Shown here piece after piece: positions 23,001 through 37,000 of a stretch of 64,000 nt of DNA. A model generated the notes under the pieces. The model ran no database searches. It was not told the DNA's origin and saw nothing but the letters and a program-made list of their open reading frames with translations. The stretch is from contig NC_060018.1 of assembly GCF_021134715.1 (NCBI RefSeq), positions 4,047,501 through 4,111,500 on the forward strand. Direction: 5' to 3'. The stretch comes from Daphnia pulex (taxonomy: Eukaryota; Arthropoda; Branchiopoda; Diplostraca; Daphniidae). The first letter of the stretch is position 1; every line of letters begins with the position of its first letter. The translations under genes and the position numbers were made by a program.

Positions 23001-26000
23001 TGCTGCTGCTGCTGCTGTCGTGTTGTTGTTGTTGTTGTTAGCTGCAGATGAGAATGTGTATTAGTAGATAGTAGACGAGGTGTTGCCGATGACGGGCCGA
23101 TTGCCAACTGCCCGTCCCGTTCTACTACCGCCGTGGCGCCGGGCCGTCTCTCCTCCGACGGGCCCCTCTTGTTCTTCATCATCATTTTGGCGCTGGCGCT
23201 TATAGCTTTGACAGGCTGGATCAGGGGGCCGGCGACGGGCGTCATGGCGTCGTGGCGTCACGACGGCACAGAAGAAAAACAAGACGAAAAATAAGAAAAA
23301 GGAAGGAACCGAACATGAGAAAACAGATGCGAAGGCATCCGGAATGAGATAAGCTTCGACGTTGTTTATTATGTTGGTCGACGCAACGACGCCACGGTGA
23401 CGGGCCAGCAGCAGCAACACCAACGGGAAAAAAAAAAGTCTCGTTGCCGGCCAATAGTCCAGCATCACCTCTCTCTCTCCCGGCTTGAAAGAAAAATAAA
23501 GAAACGAAAATTTCCATTTCCAGGTCCTTTTGCAACGTAATACGAACTTGACCTTCAAGTGACCCTCTGGCACAACACCGTGCTGCAGCTATATCCATAC
23601 GTCAACTTCTATTTTACGACTCACGCTCTCTCTCTCTCGGCGGGAGCTACAGCAGCAGCAGCAGCAGCAGTCTCTCCACTTTTACAAAATTCCCCAGTGA
23701 AATTTCCCCCATTTCTTCAACTTCAGTTTGGATATCCCATCGATCTGTGCAGTAGACTATATCGACTGATTTCGGTCTACACATCTAGCGAAATGATGGA
23801 GAAGCATTGGCGATTTATAGACTTGTTGAATAATGGCGCCCCGACGCTATACATGTTCTTTTTATATAAGACGACGTTCCATCATATCGTCAGAGCAGAA
23901 CGAGCCCAACATATTATATAGCGCCTATCTTACGTACATTTATAGATCGAGGACGATTTGATAGCTGTCGACAGATATCCCTTGGCTGCTGATAGGCCGG
24001 GGTGCGATATGGCGTGCGTGTTAGGCCTCTAACACGCGCACAATATTCCCGCGCGTCTATAAAAAGAGCAGAATAAAAAATTTGTTTGAAAAAACTATGC
24101 GTGGAGAATTATTTTGGGGGGAAACGCTGTGAAATTATGGAGATGAAAAACGGAAAACCTTGACGGAGCGAAAATGTTTCGACTTTGGAAAAACAAGAAG
24201 ACGAAGAAAAAAAGGCGATAAAAGAAACAACACACAACACTCGGAATGCGGACAAGCGTGTACACATTCGTTTTGCTGACAAGCGATGTTTAAGCATGTG
24301 CTGCTGCTGCTGCCCAATTCCTTTTATGATTATTTTGTTTTTCTTCTCCGGTATTTATGTATCGAAAAGAAAAAGAAGAAGAAAACAACGTCCACTGAAG
24401 GGGGCTTCAGCAGAGAGTGTGTTCCGTACTAATATGGGCAATATTATTCATGGCCAGGCTGGATTTGCCATCATCATTAAAGGCACGCTCCTATATAGCT
24501 GCTGCTGCTGTCCCGGGACCTTGTTGGACGGATCATTTGGCCAGCAGTGGGGACTGGCTGGCCATTCCTGTATTTACAGCTGGCATTTCGCAGAGAGTTC
24601 CGCATAAGTATCGCCTTTTGTATTTACGTATTATCTACGTTACGTGATTTATATTTTAAAAAAGGCGGGGTCTAATCTATATGCTGACTCTTGCCCAGCT
24701 CTTTCTCTGTCATCCTCTTATTGTTTTCTGCTGTTATGTTCTTCTTTTTTTTTTGTTATTTTTCGGCTCAGGAATGTACACAGACGCACGCGCGCGAGTT
24801 TCAGCTGGCGTCTCTCTCATTCTTTGCTGCGTGGCGAATAGAAGAGTTCCCGACTGGACGTCGCCCGTCGTCCGCTCTCTCTCTCTCATCATCTATTCCG
24901 TTTGTGGTGCGCACGGCCCCCGTATGTGTTGGCTCCCGCACGCATCGATCAAAATGATAGTCCCGAACAAAAAAAAACAGCCAGCCCCAAACAACAACCG
25001 AAAAAATATAAGAAAAATGAAAAAAAGATACTTTCAAACCGAGCAAATGGAAAAATAAGAAAACACACATCAAACGCTTTACTACGCACAGACAGCACAT
25101 CACCTCTGCCCGAAAAGGGGAAAAATAAATAAAAGCAAAACGGAATAAGACGAAGAAATAAGGAGAAGGAAATTTTCGTGTGTGGGAGGGAAATAACAGA
25201 ACTCGACAGCTAAAAGGGGGAAAAAAACCAAAAAAACAACAACGGACAAAGAAGAGAAATCGTGAGTGCCTTACGTCGATGTGTTTGATTAACTTTTAGA
25301 TACTTGTGGAGAGCTGCCAGTTTTGTTTTTCTTTCTCGGCGAGAAAGTTTTCACAGCCTCTTCTTCTTCTTCCTGCATTATTCTTTTGTGTGTTATTTGT
25401 CTTTTTTCTTTTTAGAAGTTGTAATAATATTCAAAAAATTTAGGGGTTCCACGTCATTTTGGTATGTTTAAGGCCGGTGGAGGAGGGTGGATGATTACAT
25501 TTTTTTAGGTCTATAGACAAGGGGGGGGGGGGGGGTAAATAGAGAATGACGATGGAATAAAATGCTGGGGTTCGTACGTATGTACACGCTGTACGTATAA
25601 GGTGATGTTTCTCCCCTCATCATTCACGACCCTTAATCTTTTGAAAGATGAACCTTCATTTGTCGAGTTTGTTCCTTGTGTCTATTTTGTTGGACCGAGA
25701 ATAAAAAAGGAAAAGGGGGAAACTAATAAAAATTTAAAAAAAAGTTAAAGAGAAAATAGACGCGCGGGTGTAATAGTAGACACTGCTAAGCCGATTAGAT
25801 TCTCTCTTTTTGTTGTTCAAACTGTTTCTTCATTGTGAAAAAAAAATGGAATAATTCGACTCGGACTTTGTTGCGTGGCGGGGGAGAGAAGAAAACCGAG
25901 AAGACCCTTTTGAGACGAGTTCCTGGGATCTAACGTTTATATAGAGATAAGGAGGATGTACCTTATAAAGGGTGCACAGAGCTCCAAGCGAAAAGAAGAA

Positions 26001-27926
26001 GAAGATTATTTGATTCTTTTCTTTAAGTAAAAGAAAAAAAGATTGTGTGAATATTATTTTATGAAGAAAAAAAAGAAGCAACAGGACGGAGTTTAGGTAG
26101 AAGAAGAGAAGAAAAGGAGGGATTTACGGTCCTGGTGAATGAATTCAACTGTCGTGACGTGACTGGAAAACTCTGTTTCTGATTTTTATTTTTTGGCATA
26201 AGTCAAAGGGACTGACTACTGTGACATCCGCTTCCATTTTTCTCTTTCTCTTTATTTATTTAGACAAAATATCAAGAATAAATAAATAAAATTATTCCAC
26301 ATTTTTTCGTGTTTTCTTTATCTGGCAGAAGAAAATAGGAACTGACCGTGCCGACCGCCATGGCTATAAACATATATCTTTTAAAAAAGCCAAATCCTCT
26401 CTTTCTCTTTATTCTTGAAAACAAAATAATATTCATCGCATAGATTCATGCACCCGTTTGCCTATTCTCGACTCACTTTTGTGTCTATTATTTTGACTTG
26501 AATTTTTCTTTTAGTTTGATACTTTTTTTTCTATTTTTATGGCACCGGCGAGGGACGACTCTCTCTGTGTGTGTGTATATGCGTAACAAATCGCTTGCTC
26601 ACTCCATCCTTTCAGGAGAAGCTCCGCATTGATATTCGTTCCTACCTTTTCCGTGTTCAACAGATACGTGCAGTATATTCAATCTCTTTCTGTCTTTTCG
26701 GTTACGGATCGTCCGACTGATTTATATTCCTCCCTGTGCTGTTGGTAGCCCCCCCCCTTCCTTTTACCTGTACGACTTACACACACAGCATCGATTTCCT
26801 AAACCTAAATAATAGGATTCCTCATTGTGTGTGTGTGTAATCAGGACGTGAATTGCTTCGCCTTTATACATGTAATATACAGGTCTTCCTATCTAGGTTT
26901 GCATGTGTCTCCAAACAATAAACCCCGGACCCCACCGGTGAAACCTGTTAAGTCGCATTTTTTATTACCCAATATCTCTACCAATACCCGAGTCGACGAG
27001 GTACGTCTGCGAGCACGTTTTCCGTTCGGATAGAGGCGCAATCGTTCAATTCTCAAAGTGGATTTTGTTGCGCACCGTCTATTCAAATTTCCAAGGGCAA
27101 CAAAGCGCGTAATAGGGGGAGAGAATCGTTTCGACGCCATTTTAATATTTTATATCTACACGAACGCGTCGTTCTCCTCATAAATAATAACGAAGGAGGT
27201 GTCGGTGTGGCGGCGGCAGGTCCCTCTTCGTCATCAAATGAATCTGATTGATTTCACTCACAGACAAAGTAGGGAAGTACAAAAACAGGCCTGATCTGCA
27301 GTCGTTTTCAAATGAGTTACGTATTTCAAAAATAAACCTGGCTGATTCAATAGAAAGAGCAAGGGAAAACAGTCCCCGCCTATAACTGGGGAATACTCCG
27401 TTCTACGTCACGATCAACATCACCAGATAGTCAGAAAAGAAGAATAGGTAAGAATTTGTCCTACCTTTGAGCCTGGGAAATACGGCCAGGCATTCTCAAG
27501 GGTTCCATCCGCAGAATCCACCAGTCAAGATGGGGTAAAAAGGGGGTCCTCGTGAATACACCCACACTCACATGGGCGTACACGAGGACTTTTAAAGATA
27601 GGGGAAGAAGAGCTGCGTTAATTCGGCCGGCATTGGTAGTTTCTCCAATCAAGAGGGATGCTGTTTATCTAAATGAATAAAAATAAAAAATGGGTTACGA
27701 ACAAACATTGACAGAAACAACAAACAAGGAAGGAAAAGTTGAAAATGAGATTATGGGTAAACCCTTATTTTTAATAAACAGGAAAATGTAAGGTTTCCAT
27801 GTAATACAATACATGTATGCAAGTCAGAATCATTAAAATATCTAGCAGGTCACAGGAGAATCACAGTAACGAAAATGGAAAATCATTACCCAAGCGATGA
27901 TGCTGAGATTGTTGCTGATGACACTT
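17018..27926. other. Gene-poor, low-complexity-rich stretch
   Basis: No supportable gene. Contents seen: a CT microsatellite near 17553-17572, a GT tract 19838-19857, TGC then TGT triplet runs 22998-23039, a CAG run 23650-23670, a 15-G homopolymer 25521-25535, and many A/T-rich and GAGA/CTCT tracts. ORFs up to 170 codons here have low-complexity translations without conserved motifs. Regulatory DNA is plausible but not shown. Confidence 0.6.
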
Positions 27927-28406
27927 CTACATCAGCACTGGTGATAGGTATGCAATACCAGCATAAGCAAAACTGTCATATCTTGTGGTTATGATGGTTG
28001 GCTCTGGCCTCATACCTGCACAAAGGAAAAAGTTAAACAGTGTAAACAAAGTGCCATGCATCGACAGGGGGCTCACATGATAAATGCTAGTCAGGAATCC
28101 ACATTTCACAAATTCAGAACAGGTTTCTATTTTATAAGCTCCCATAATCATTCAATTTAGATTCTTAGTGTCATTTACTTGCTTAACAGCATGGAGTGTG
28201 TATTCAGCCATTCTATAGACACGACACCAGAGTTCACACGACGGCCACATTTTGTAATTTTATTTTTTTAAATGTTATTTTTGTTTCCCAAAAAGAAATC
28301 GTTCCATTATCTTTAAAATCTTGAACTTCACACCATTACCATCACTTTGTTCGTAACTAGTAGAAAACGAAGCAGACGACACTGATAATCTTCTAATTGG
28401 CGCCAT
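27927..28406 (-). CDS. Candidate two-exon micro-gene beside a DRE element
   Basis: On the minus strand, ATG 28406 begins MAPIRRLSVSSASFSTSY..., a Ser/Arg-rich, acid-poor N-terminus like a mitochondrial presequence. A GTAATGG donor ends exon 1 at 28340 in phase 1. Intron 28016-28339 ends TTTGTGCAG, and exon 2 (28015-27927) continues GMRPEPTIITTRYDS... to TAG. The total is 51 residues. The start lies 8 bases from a perfect DRE, the usual mark of an arthropod housekeeping promoter. Neither part was recognised, and additional exons may exist. Confidence 0.3.
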
Positions 28407-28413
28407 TTTAAGA

Positions 28414-28421
28414 TATCGATA
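28414..28421 (-). promoter_or_regulatory. DRE (DREF-binding) motif TATCGATA
   Basis: A perfect 8-bp TATCGATA just upstream of minus-strand ATG 28406. In Drosophila this motif recruits DREF at promoters of growth and housekeeping genes. Function in this organism is inferred. Confidence 0.5.
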
Positions 28422-30100
28422 GAAATTATTAAAAATCGACCCCCTCCCCTAAATCCGAACCGTTCAAAAACGATAACCGCGGTAGTTTCGAATAGTACGT
28501 CTCATCAAGTTACACTAAGCAGTCAAGATAAAATAACAAATTGTCAGTTTTGCACGAAACTGGCAGATAATTATTAACCGTCACAATAAAACCATCCAGG
28601 ACCCACTTGAAAGCCAAAAAGGTTTCTAGGGTGCTAAAAATACGACGAAATAATATTTCGTCACCAACTCACCACTCAATCAATAACTCAAAACTGCATC
28701 GAGCGTTATTAAAAAAAATTTGATTTTCTATTTTTAGGCTCGCATCAAAGTTGACGACGTTTTCCCTCCCGGCGCACACACAGACAGCACGACCGAAATT
28801 TCTGTTTTCCTTTCCCGTTTTGAATTATTGACGACTCTCGAGACGCATTTGCACGGGTTGCCGAGTCCGAGTGAGCTCTCTCAAGCGGCTGTGACGCCAT
28901 CAAAGAGTAGATATATCTATAGCTAGATATACTACACACACACACACAAGTCCAATAAATTTGCGTAAATTTCATTTGCGTTCACAGCCAAGGATCGGCA
29001 TCCTTTTTTCTTCTTCTTCTTGGCCCGCGTGAACGCCACAGCAACTGCACGCGGGAAAAAATAAACGCGGGTAAGAGAGCGAAGAAAGTCAAAAAGTAGA
29101 ATAAGAAGAAGAAGCGCTTTTGCCATCAGCTGGGCGAGTTGCTGGAAGTGCGACGGAGCAAACTCGTTGTCAAATTCTCAAGAGTCGTGAGCGCGGAAGC
29201 AGCTTTATTTCCGCTCCGGCTACAAATATGTTTCAAGTTTAAGATTTCTTCTTTTTTTGAAAAAAAAAATTATTTCAGACTTTAAGTCTTCTTATTTCTC
29301 ATGTAGAGCCTCTAGTTATATATTCTTTTAAAAATAAAAATAAAAAGTGTGGAAAAGTCAATCTTGTATCATCTTCTTCTTGGGGGAATTCTACTGCTGG
29401 CTGCCAGTTTCCAGCGTCTACAGCGAGAGAGACGCAAATGTAACTTGAAACTTCCCATTTTCCTTGGGTGGAGGTGTCCCTTGACTGGGAGCAGTCAAGT
29501 GTATAGTACGTAGCCAGGACGACATCAAAAAGCGTGATGACATTATTTCCAATAATCAACATCCAACCGTCACTATGTCGAGAGCTATAGATGCGACTAT
29601 GCCGCGTTGAGCTGTACACACGACTATAAGAGACGGGCGATGCCAAAAATGCCGAGCACGTCGTCCGTCCTTTTTTTCTTTTTATTTTCCCTGTGCGTTG
29701 TTGTTGTTGTTGTTGTTGTTTTTCGGCTTTCCCGCGCCTGCCTGCCTGTGCTTTTCCACACTTTCCAGTTGACAGAGTTTGGGTATCGCTGCTGCTGCAG
29801 CATTGGAGAGAGAGTGTACAAGTGGCGTTTGGCGCGTAGTGTACTGTGGCGCGGCGGTTCTAGCCGCTGCTGCTCGCCCAGGTTGCTCGCCCAGGACCAG
29901 GAGGCCACTCTCAACTCCGCCAGTCGCCAGTCACAGTGGAGAACTCTTGGATGATAGAGCGATACCCTCCATCTCTCTCTATCTATCTCCAGCAGACCCT
30001 CCTAATCATACATACATATTCTCTTTTATACATGTACTTGTATTAGTTTTACATTTTACTTCTCGACAACATCGATCGAATTTCTCTTTTTTTTTGAACT
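28422..30100. other. Intergenic DNA upstream of the LRR gene
   Basis: No gene supported. It contains short CA/TG and TTG-triplet runs (the latter at about 29698-29720) and GC-richer DNA after 29750 that may include the start of the LRR transcript, although no clear TATA/initiator pair was found. Confidence 0.4.
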
Positions 30101-30664
30101 TTTATTTGAGTTTTGAAATTTTATTGCTTGGTTCCCTCGTTTTACTCCCCCACTGGGCATTTGTGCTTGACTAGAAGAGAAAGAGCGGACTCGATAGTGA
30201 CTTCATTAGACTCGGTCCTTTTCTGCACATCTCCCCCGGACACGCATCACTCGACGACGACGACTAATTCGCGTTCACCGTCCGCTTAACATTTGGGGGG
30301 CCAAGTGGGACGTCGTTTTCTAACATTTTTTGGTCTAAACAAATCTTGTTGGGGGCGAGAGAGAGTTGACTGTTAACCGACGAGTTAAAAGAAGATCAGA
30401 AGCGACAAACTCGGTACCTATAGACGGAGGAGGAGAACATCATCGAGTGAATTACGTGCATCATGCTGAGCTGACAAAGTGGGTCCTGCCGCTGACATCT
30501 CATCAACCCAACGCTCGTCGTCGTCGTCATCGGGACGTGCTCAACACTTGATCTTCCCTCGGTAGAAGAAGAAGCAAAAACCTGCGGGTGGGAGAGGAGA
30601 GAGAAAAAGAGGAGTGCCATAGTCACCCATTCGCCTCGGTGTCTGTCTACTAGCGAATCAATCG
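30101..30664 (+). other. Probable 5' UTR exon of the LRR receptor gene (left end uncertain)
   Basis: A perfect donor GGTAAGT follows base 30664, and the next strong acceptor before an in-frame start is at 36944, just ahead of the LRR coding exon. The exon's left limit is a guess. The link to 36945 is inferred from splice-site quality alone. Confidence 0.35.
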
Positions 30665-33600
30665 GTAAGTCCTCTAGCTCTCTTATATTTCAAAAAATCC
30701 TTCACGTCTATAGTCAATTCGGTGCTGTATGGGAGATATAGAAATCCTTGCTCCCTTTCGGCCCTCACATCATTCCTGCCAGGCACGTGCCAAATCGATC
30801 GCCGAGCAAAAAAAAAGAAAAAAACCAATTCTTTCGCCCCCTAATCTTTGACGAGATCTGATATATATATATTTGCTGCTCCTGGGTCCAGAGAATGTCT
30901 TATTTCATACATCCCCGCTAGTTAATGTCTATTAATAATAACAAGGCAGGATCGGACCAAAAGGATAAAAGTCACAGAGTTTCTTGTCTCCATAAAAGGG
31001 CTATTAGTTATATCTAAGTGCAACCGTGCGTGGAATTTAATGCCAACAAGCGCTAGATAGACTCGGCTGCTGCTGTGCAGCACAAAGCGAACCTCTATAT
31101 ATTATCTATACATAAATTCACGATGAGACCCTTAAAACGAAACTTGTTCGCCCTTTTCTGGATCTAATCGACCAGAGCGGACGGGAGAAGACGCGGCCGG
31201 GTAAAAAAAAAAAAAAAAACTTTTTCGCCTTCTGCCCGTCTTCGATGTGTTTGTATCTACACAGTTCGATGTCGTTCAAACATGTCTATATGGCAGCAGC
31301 AGCAGCTCCAAAAAAAAAGATCCCCCGTGCCATCGGGAGCGCTCCCGATGCTTTGTGTACTTGAGGGGGGTACAGGGTATAGCCAGTACAATATAACGAT
31401 GGAAAGAGCTAGTGGATGGCAGCGCAGCCAGAAGAAAACTGATTGAAAGTGTCGGAACATCAGCTGATTGGTTCCCTATTATATCTCGTTTGGTACAGTA
31501 TAGTATATATAAGCGTCTAAAGAGAGACCCGCAGCAAATCAACGGAGAGGAGAGAACAAAGGAATCCATTTCCAGGGCTTTCATTCCCAGGCAGCAGCAG
31601 GAGCAGAACAGTCCGTTTCCATTGATTACGGCCAGCCAGTAACACATACACACGCTCGCGTTCAGCCAAAAAACGACAGTTCAGACAAAGAAGAATCTTG
31701 CGAGACTGCAATCCTCTCTCTTTTCTCCTGTCTTATAAAGACGCCCCAACGTGTATGTGCTGCAATGAACTACTAATCAACTGTGACGACGAGCTCCGGC
31801 CGAAATATAACGGCCGCTGCAATTTATAAGAACGAGAACAAACCAGTCAGTTCTAATATCTCCTTTATATCTACAATATGAAAGGGGGAGAAGAAATGGA
31901 CATTCTTTAACGAGAGGTACACTATGAGCATTATTGGTCAACAGCAGGTGCTACTACGCCGTGAACGAACGAGAGACTAAAAGATAGAACCTGCTGCTGC
32001 TGTTATAGCGCCCAGTCATTGTGTTGCCCATTATCCAGCACGACGATTTTTTGATTCTTATTTCTTATTATATATTCCGACCGGATGTTGGAGCCGGAGA
32101 ATGTCCGCGCGTTCACAACAATTCACTCGCGGTGGATATTTCTTTCCGAATCGCTTGGCTTTTTGTCATTGGCTGATTGTTGATGCCATTCACGAAATAT
32201 CCGTCCGTGAATAATCGTGGAACATTTGTCACTTTGATTGGCGAGCGGATTATATATTAGACAAAGTTCTAGCGACGTCGTTTCATTCATTCATTCCCCC
32301 TTTTCTCTTTTGATGTCTAATTTTTCCTCCTCTTCCTATTTCCCGCGTGTCATTATCAACTTTTTCTCCTTTTTAATTCCATCCGCTGCACTATTAGTCG
32401 TCGTTTCCCCCACCAGCAGCAGCTCTCCTTGTCTATTCCACATCCACCCCCGCCGGACCTTTTCTATCCCAACTTATAACATCCTCTCTTTCTCTCTCTC
32501 TCTCGTTCTATACTACCACGTCCACCTTCACGCGCGTGCAAGCCGGACGCGCGTAACTGACCAGCCGCGACCAGCAGCAGCAGAGTCGCTCCCGGTGACC
32601 GGCGCTCAGGACGGAAGTGAACAAAGGAAGGGGGGACCATTAAAAAAAAAAAGAAAAAAAGAGGAAAAGAACACAGGGAAAATAAGAGCCGGCCGCGTAT
32701 ATTTACACAATTTTTTCTCTCCCTTTGCTTATTATATAGTGTGGGTATAAAGAAAAAGTCAACACCGCGTAACCAGCAGCAACGTCCGAAACCGGAAACA
32801 CCTGCTGGAACTAAAAAGAAAGAAAGAAACAACAACCCGAGAGAAAAAATATAACAACCAAATTTCTCCGTGTTAGCCGGCCATACTTCCGGCCGATAGC
32901 CGCAATAGACGACCGACTGCCTGGTGGAAGTATTGAAGCGTGTAGAGAGTGAGGGATGAAAAGGAGCGCCCCCCCCCCTCTTTTGTGGTTGGTGGTGGTG
33001 GTGGACTCTATAATCTAGAGAGGTACTTTCACGAGTATAGACACTGCTGCTGCTAGCTGTGCTGGCAGGGCGCGTTCAAAAGAGAGGAAAGATGCGTGTG
33101 TTGTGTGGAATCCGTCAGGCACGAGTGCGCACGGCTCTCTCCCGTTCGTCCCACACACACACAGACACACACGCGGTTCGCTCCGGTTCACACAGACAAA
33201 ACGCGCAGCCGAGCAATTGGATATTATATAAGTAACAAACGAAAATGATGAAGAGGAAGGAGATGTGTGTGTGTGTGTCTATTATGCGTATGTATGCTGG
33301 TAGAAAGAAGACAAAAAACACTATATCTACATGTTGTTGCAGAAAGACATTATTTTATTGTGTGTATCATCTTTTTTTTTGAGGGGGGGGGGATCACATT
33401 TCGTACAGGCAACAGAGAGCGGCGTCTGTGTCTAATATGCAAGATGCACACCACCAAAGTCGTCGGGTTTAAAAAAAAAAAAGAAAACAAAAGAAGAAGG
33501 AAATCCAATAACAAGAGATTTGACGTCATTCTCCATTTTTTTGTTGTTGTTGTTGTTGCGTTCATCCTATCCCGATTACGTTGGGTGCAGACGACTTGCT

Positions 33601-36600
33601 TATACAATATAGCTTTCTCCCGAAAGAGAATAATAATATATGCTGCGCATTTTATAATCGATATACACTAGATAATATATACCACGATTTTCTAACGTTT
33701 CTGCGGTGTAAGTCTCTTATATAATATCTCCGGCGTCTATTTAACTAACTCGGCAAGATATGAAGGGATTTTTATATTATAATAATAGAACGAAAAAAAA
33801 AGCGTTTTCAATAGTCACGCCTGTTGGATTCGACTCCCGCGCGCGCAACACCAACATTATTACGCAGACAGGCAGCACATTTCCCGACTGGCGGGTTTCA
33901 TCATATTATTTCCGTTCAGACTCTTATTCCCATCTCTCTCTCTCTCTCTCTGTGTGTGTGTATTATGCGTGATGTCATCCGGATGATATGTGTCATGTAT
34001 TCACAGTATAGAGTAGGGGAGGCAGAGATGACGAAGGGAAATTCCTTTCGGATGAACGACAGTCTCAGCAGCAGCCCGGGAGAGAGAAGAAAGAAATTTT
34101 TATTTCTAGCAAATCGTGAAGAGATAACGGCCTCTCTCTCTGCTGTGTGTACTGTCTGTGTGTAGGAGGTATTATATGCACACGGCAAAACGGTCACGTC
34201 GAAGGCTGCTGGATGGATGGATGCGCCTGGGAAAATGAAAAGAAATCCGGAACAAAACGAAAAACTTACACAACAATTGGAATAATAGAGGCACAGCAGC
34301 ACCAAGATCGTGCGGGCCTCGCTAACAATTGAACCGAAATATTTCAGTTGAAGATTTTTTAAAAAAAGTTTTTCCTATAAGTGTGTATAGCGAAAAGGAA
34401 TTTCCATGCCAGAGTCTATATGTAAAATGAAAGGGATCAAAAAAGTTGCGCCCATCCCACATCTAATCGTCTATCTAATAATCAAAAAAAAAAAGATTGG
34501 GGGGGAGAGAGAAACGAAATTTGAATTGGGGATAGACACACAAAAGCAGGGGAGAGAAAAGGTGGGATCTTTACAGGTACACCTTAGCACTTTTCCTCCT
34601 CTTCTCGAGTAGATTTTTCTTTCTTGGCTTTTTTTGTTGAGAAACTCCTTTTCGTCTCTTGATGATGATGAGATGCTTGTTGGATAACAAACTCCATAAG
34701 AGGCGAAAAGGGCAAGGACGAAAGATGGAAGGGCTAGAAAGATAAGATCCTATAGCTTCTCTAACTCTGTTGGTATATTCTTAGGGAGAAATATAGACAC
34801 ACACACACGCCAGAAGAAACAAAAGTCAACACAAAAAGTCAGATCTTTTCTTCTTCTTCTTCTATCCCCCACGACCAGTTTTTCACGTCAGAGTATTGAT
34901 TTGATTATTCAACAGCTTCTCAGTTATTTAAATACATTGGATTCTTTTTTTTGTGTCGAGCTTATATACAGCAGCAGCTGGCTATAGAGTTCTGTATGCT
35001 GCCTAGTATTAAATAAAGAAATACCTTTTTAAATCTTTCAAATGCGATGCTGAGACTAGTGTGTATCAGTGTATGTATATTTTTATGGCTCTATCGACAC
35101 GAGACAAAGTTTAGTCGTCGTCTGACAAAACCAAAATAGAAAGGCGAAAAAAAGTGACAAGTCTCATCTTTTTTGATTCGAGTTGTGTGTGCCGTTCGCG
35201 TGTTAACTCTCATCCACCCGACAGAAAAAACAGAAATGGAGGGCCACTAAACACGTAAGGCTGGCCAAACTGTCTGGATGACGTCATAGCCTCTCTTTAT
35301 TATTATGTATATTCGTGCTGTGGTGTCCTGTCCTGGACATTCCGTAGAAGGTGAGCCGCGCAGAGCGCACGGAGCGGGCGCATGACCAAATGCAGCAGCA
35401 GCGGGCTAGCTAGCTAACTACGATCACGACCTCTCACGCGACTCGACGACATTCGGCTGCAACCCGGGCCCACCATAGCACCACCCGTCGGCTTTTGTGG
35501 AAATTTTTTTTATTTTTTTTTTCTTTTTACCAATGACAATAAATAACGTCATGGCGATAGAGTTTGACGTCTCCAGACTAGGTCCCCCCCCCCTCCACCG
35601 TACACATACTACAAGTCCCGAGACGACCATCATTATTCACGTTTTCTTTCTCGGAAAAAAAAAGATGTCGAAGCCGGTCCAGAGTCCAACTAGTGGCCAT
35701 CCTGTTTGGGTAGATTTTCTACTGGACCTGAGACTACTGCTGTCAGTTCATTATTATATATCTGTATCTATTCAAAAGGACGAACAAAGATGTAGAGAGT
35801 TAAAATACGGTTGAGGAATCAAGTCTCTCGGCTGATGAAGCCAAGAAGTTGGTCGAATAATATATAATAACGCCGGTGGGCTTAATTCCGTGGAATGTTA
35901 GGATAGAGAGAAAAGAACGATCATATTTCGCCTGGAGAACCGAACATCATCGAGTTGTTCTCTACCGTTCGTTTATATTTTCGTGATTTCTCGGTATTTT
36001 AATTTCTCCCGCAGCAGCGGACGAAGAATCAAAAGGAAATTGGGACGTGGCCTGCAGCAGCAGCAGCAGGGATGGCGAATTTATGCAAATCGTTCCATTA
36101 TTCTAATACCTGTAGCGCTCTTGCATATACAAGATTCTCGATGCGTCCAGGAAAAAAAAGCAGAACAACTGGCTATTAGCTCCAAATAAAGAATCGAACA
36201 AAAACCAATTTTTTCTTTTTTTCCACCGAAATTCTATATGCAAAACAAGCGAGTGGGGCGTTGTCGACTTTTTGTCATCTCCTTTTCCAGGGATCTATAT
36301 ATACATATTCCATCTAAAACATAATTAGATGCATTCAGAATAGGAAATGAGATTCGATCGATGGATCAAAAGACAAGATAGATTCGCTGATTCATTTTGT
36401 CCCAAGGAGTTTATTCTTGCAACAAAGTGGCAAGATGCAAATTTCTACAACAAAACAAAACTTTTGGCGTTTACAATTGCCAGAAACTTTCCAGGTGATG
36501 AGTCCAGGTGCATACGTCACGTTTTTTTCTTTTCCATGTTATTCACGAATTTGAGAGGTGCAATTTGGCTTGGGGGGGTTCAAAGAAATCAGCCAAAAGT

Positions 36601-36944
36601 CAAAATCTTTGAAATTCGTTTGTTGATTTCCAATTTTTTTCTTTTCTCCCCCCCCCCCATTCCGCTCGATCACGACTTTTCACGAGATAAATGGCCGAGT
36701 GGGTATCAGAAATGCCTTCCATCATCTTGCCGAGACGGCCGTAACAAATTGTCGGGTTAGTCACCGCGTCTGAATTCTCCGCCCATCTGACTAGATACAA
36801 GAACTCCACCCACGTCATATATCCTTCAACTTGTTGTTGTGGTTGTTGTTGTTGTTGTTGTTGTCGGAGCTGCCGGATGAGCAGATTCATATTCCAGCTG
36901 TCAGTTCATTCATTGCAGCTTCTTTTCTTTGTTTCTTCCTACAG
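30665..36944 (+). other. Probable 6.3 kb first intron of the LRR gene
   Basis: Bounded by GTAAGT and TTTCTTCCTACAG. Filled with simple sequence: 17 A at 31203-31219, CT/GT tracts near 32480, 33265 and 33930, TTG triplets at about 36829-36864, and many TATATA stretches. No internal coding exon was recognised. Its size contrasts with the short introns elsewhere in the window, which suggests regulatory content. Confidence 0.4.
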
Positions 36945-37000
36945 ATTCTCCGTGACCGATTAAATAACCAACAGAAGCAGAAAGAAGAAGAATCGTGAAA

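Noticed and set aside
23061-23573. 170-codon minus-strand ORF
   Set aside because: Low-complexity translation (Phe, Arg, Pro runs), no start context, no motif; lies in simple-sequence DNA.
25521-25535. G15 tract as a G-quadruplex regulator
   Set aside because: An isolated homopolymer without spaced G-tracts; its length is also unreliable in assemblies.
32238-32750. 170-codon plus-strand ORF
   Set aside because: Ser/Phe-rich then Lys/Glu-rich translation typical of CT- and A-rich tracts.
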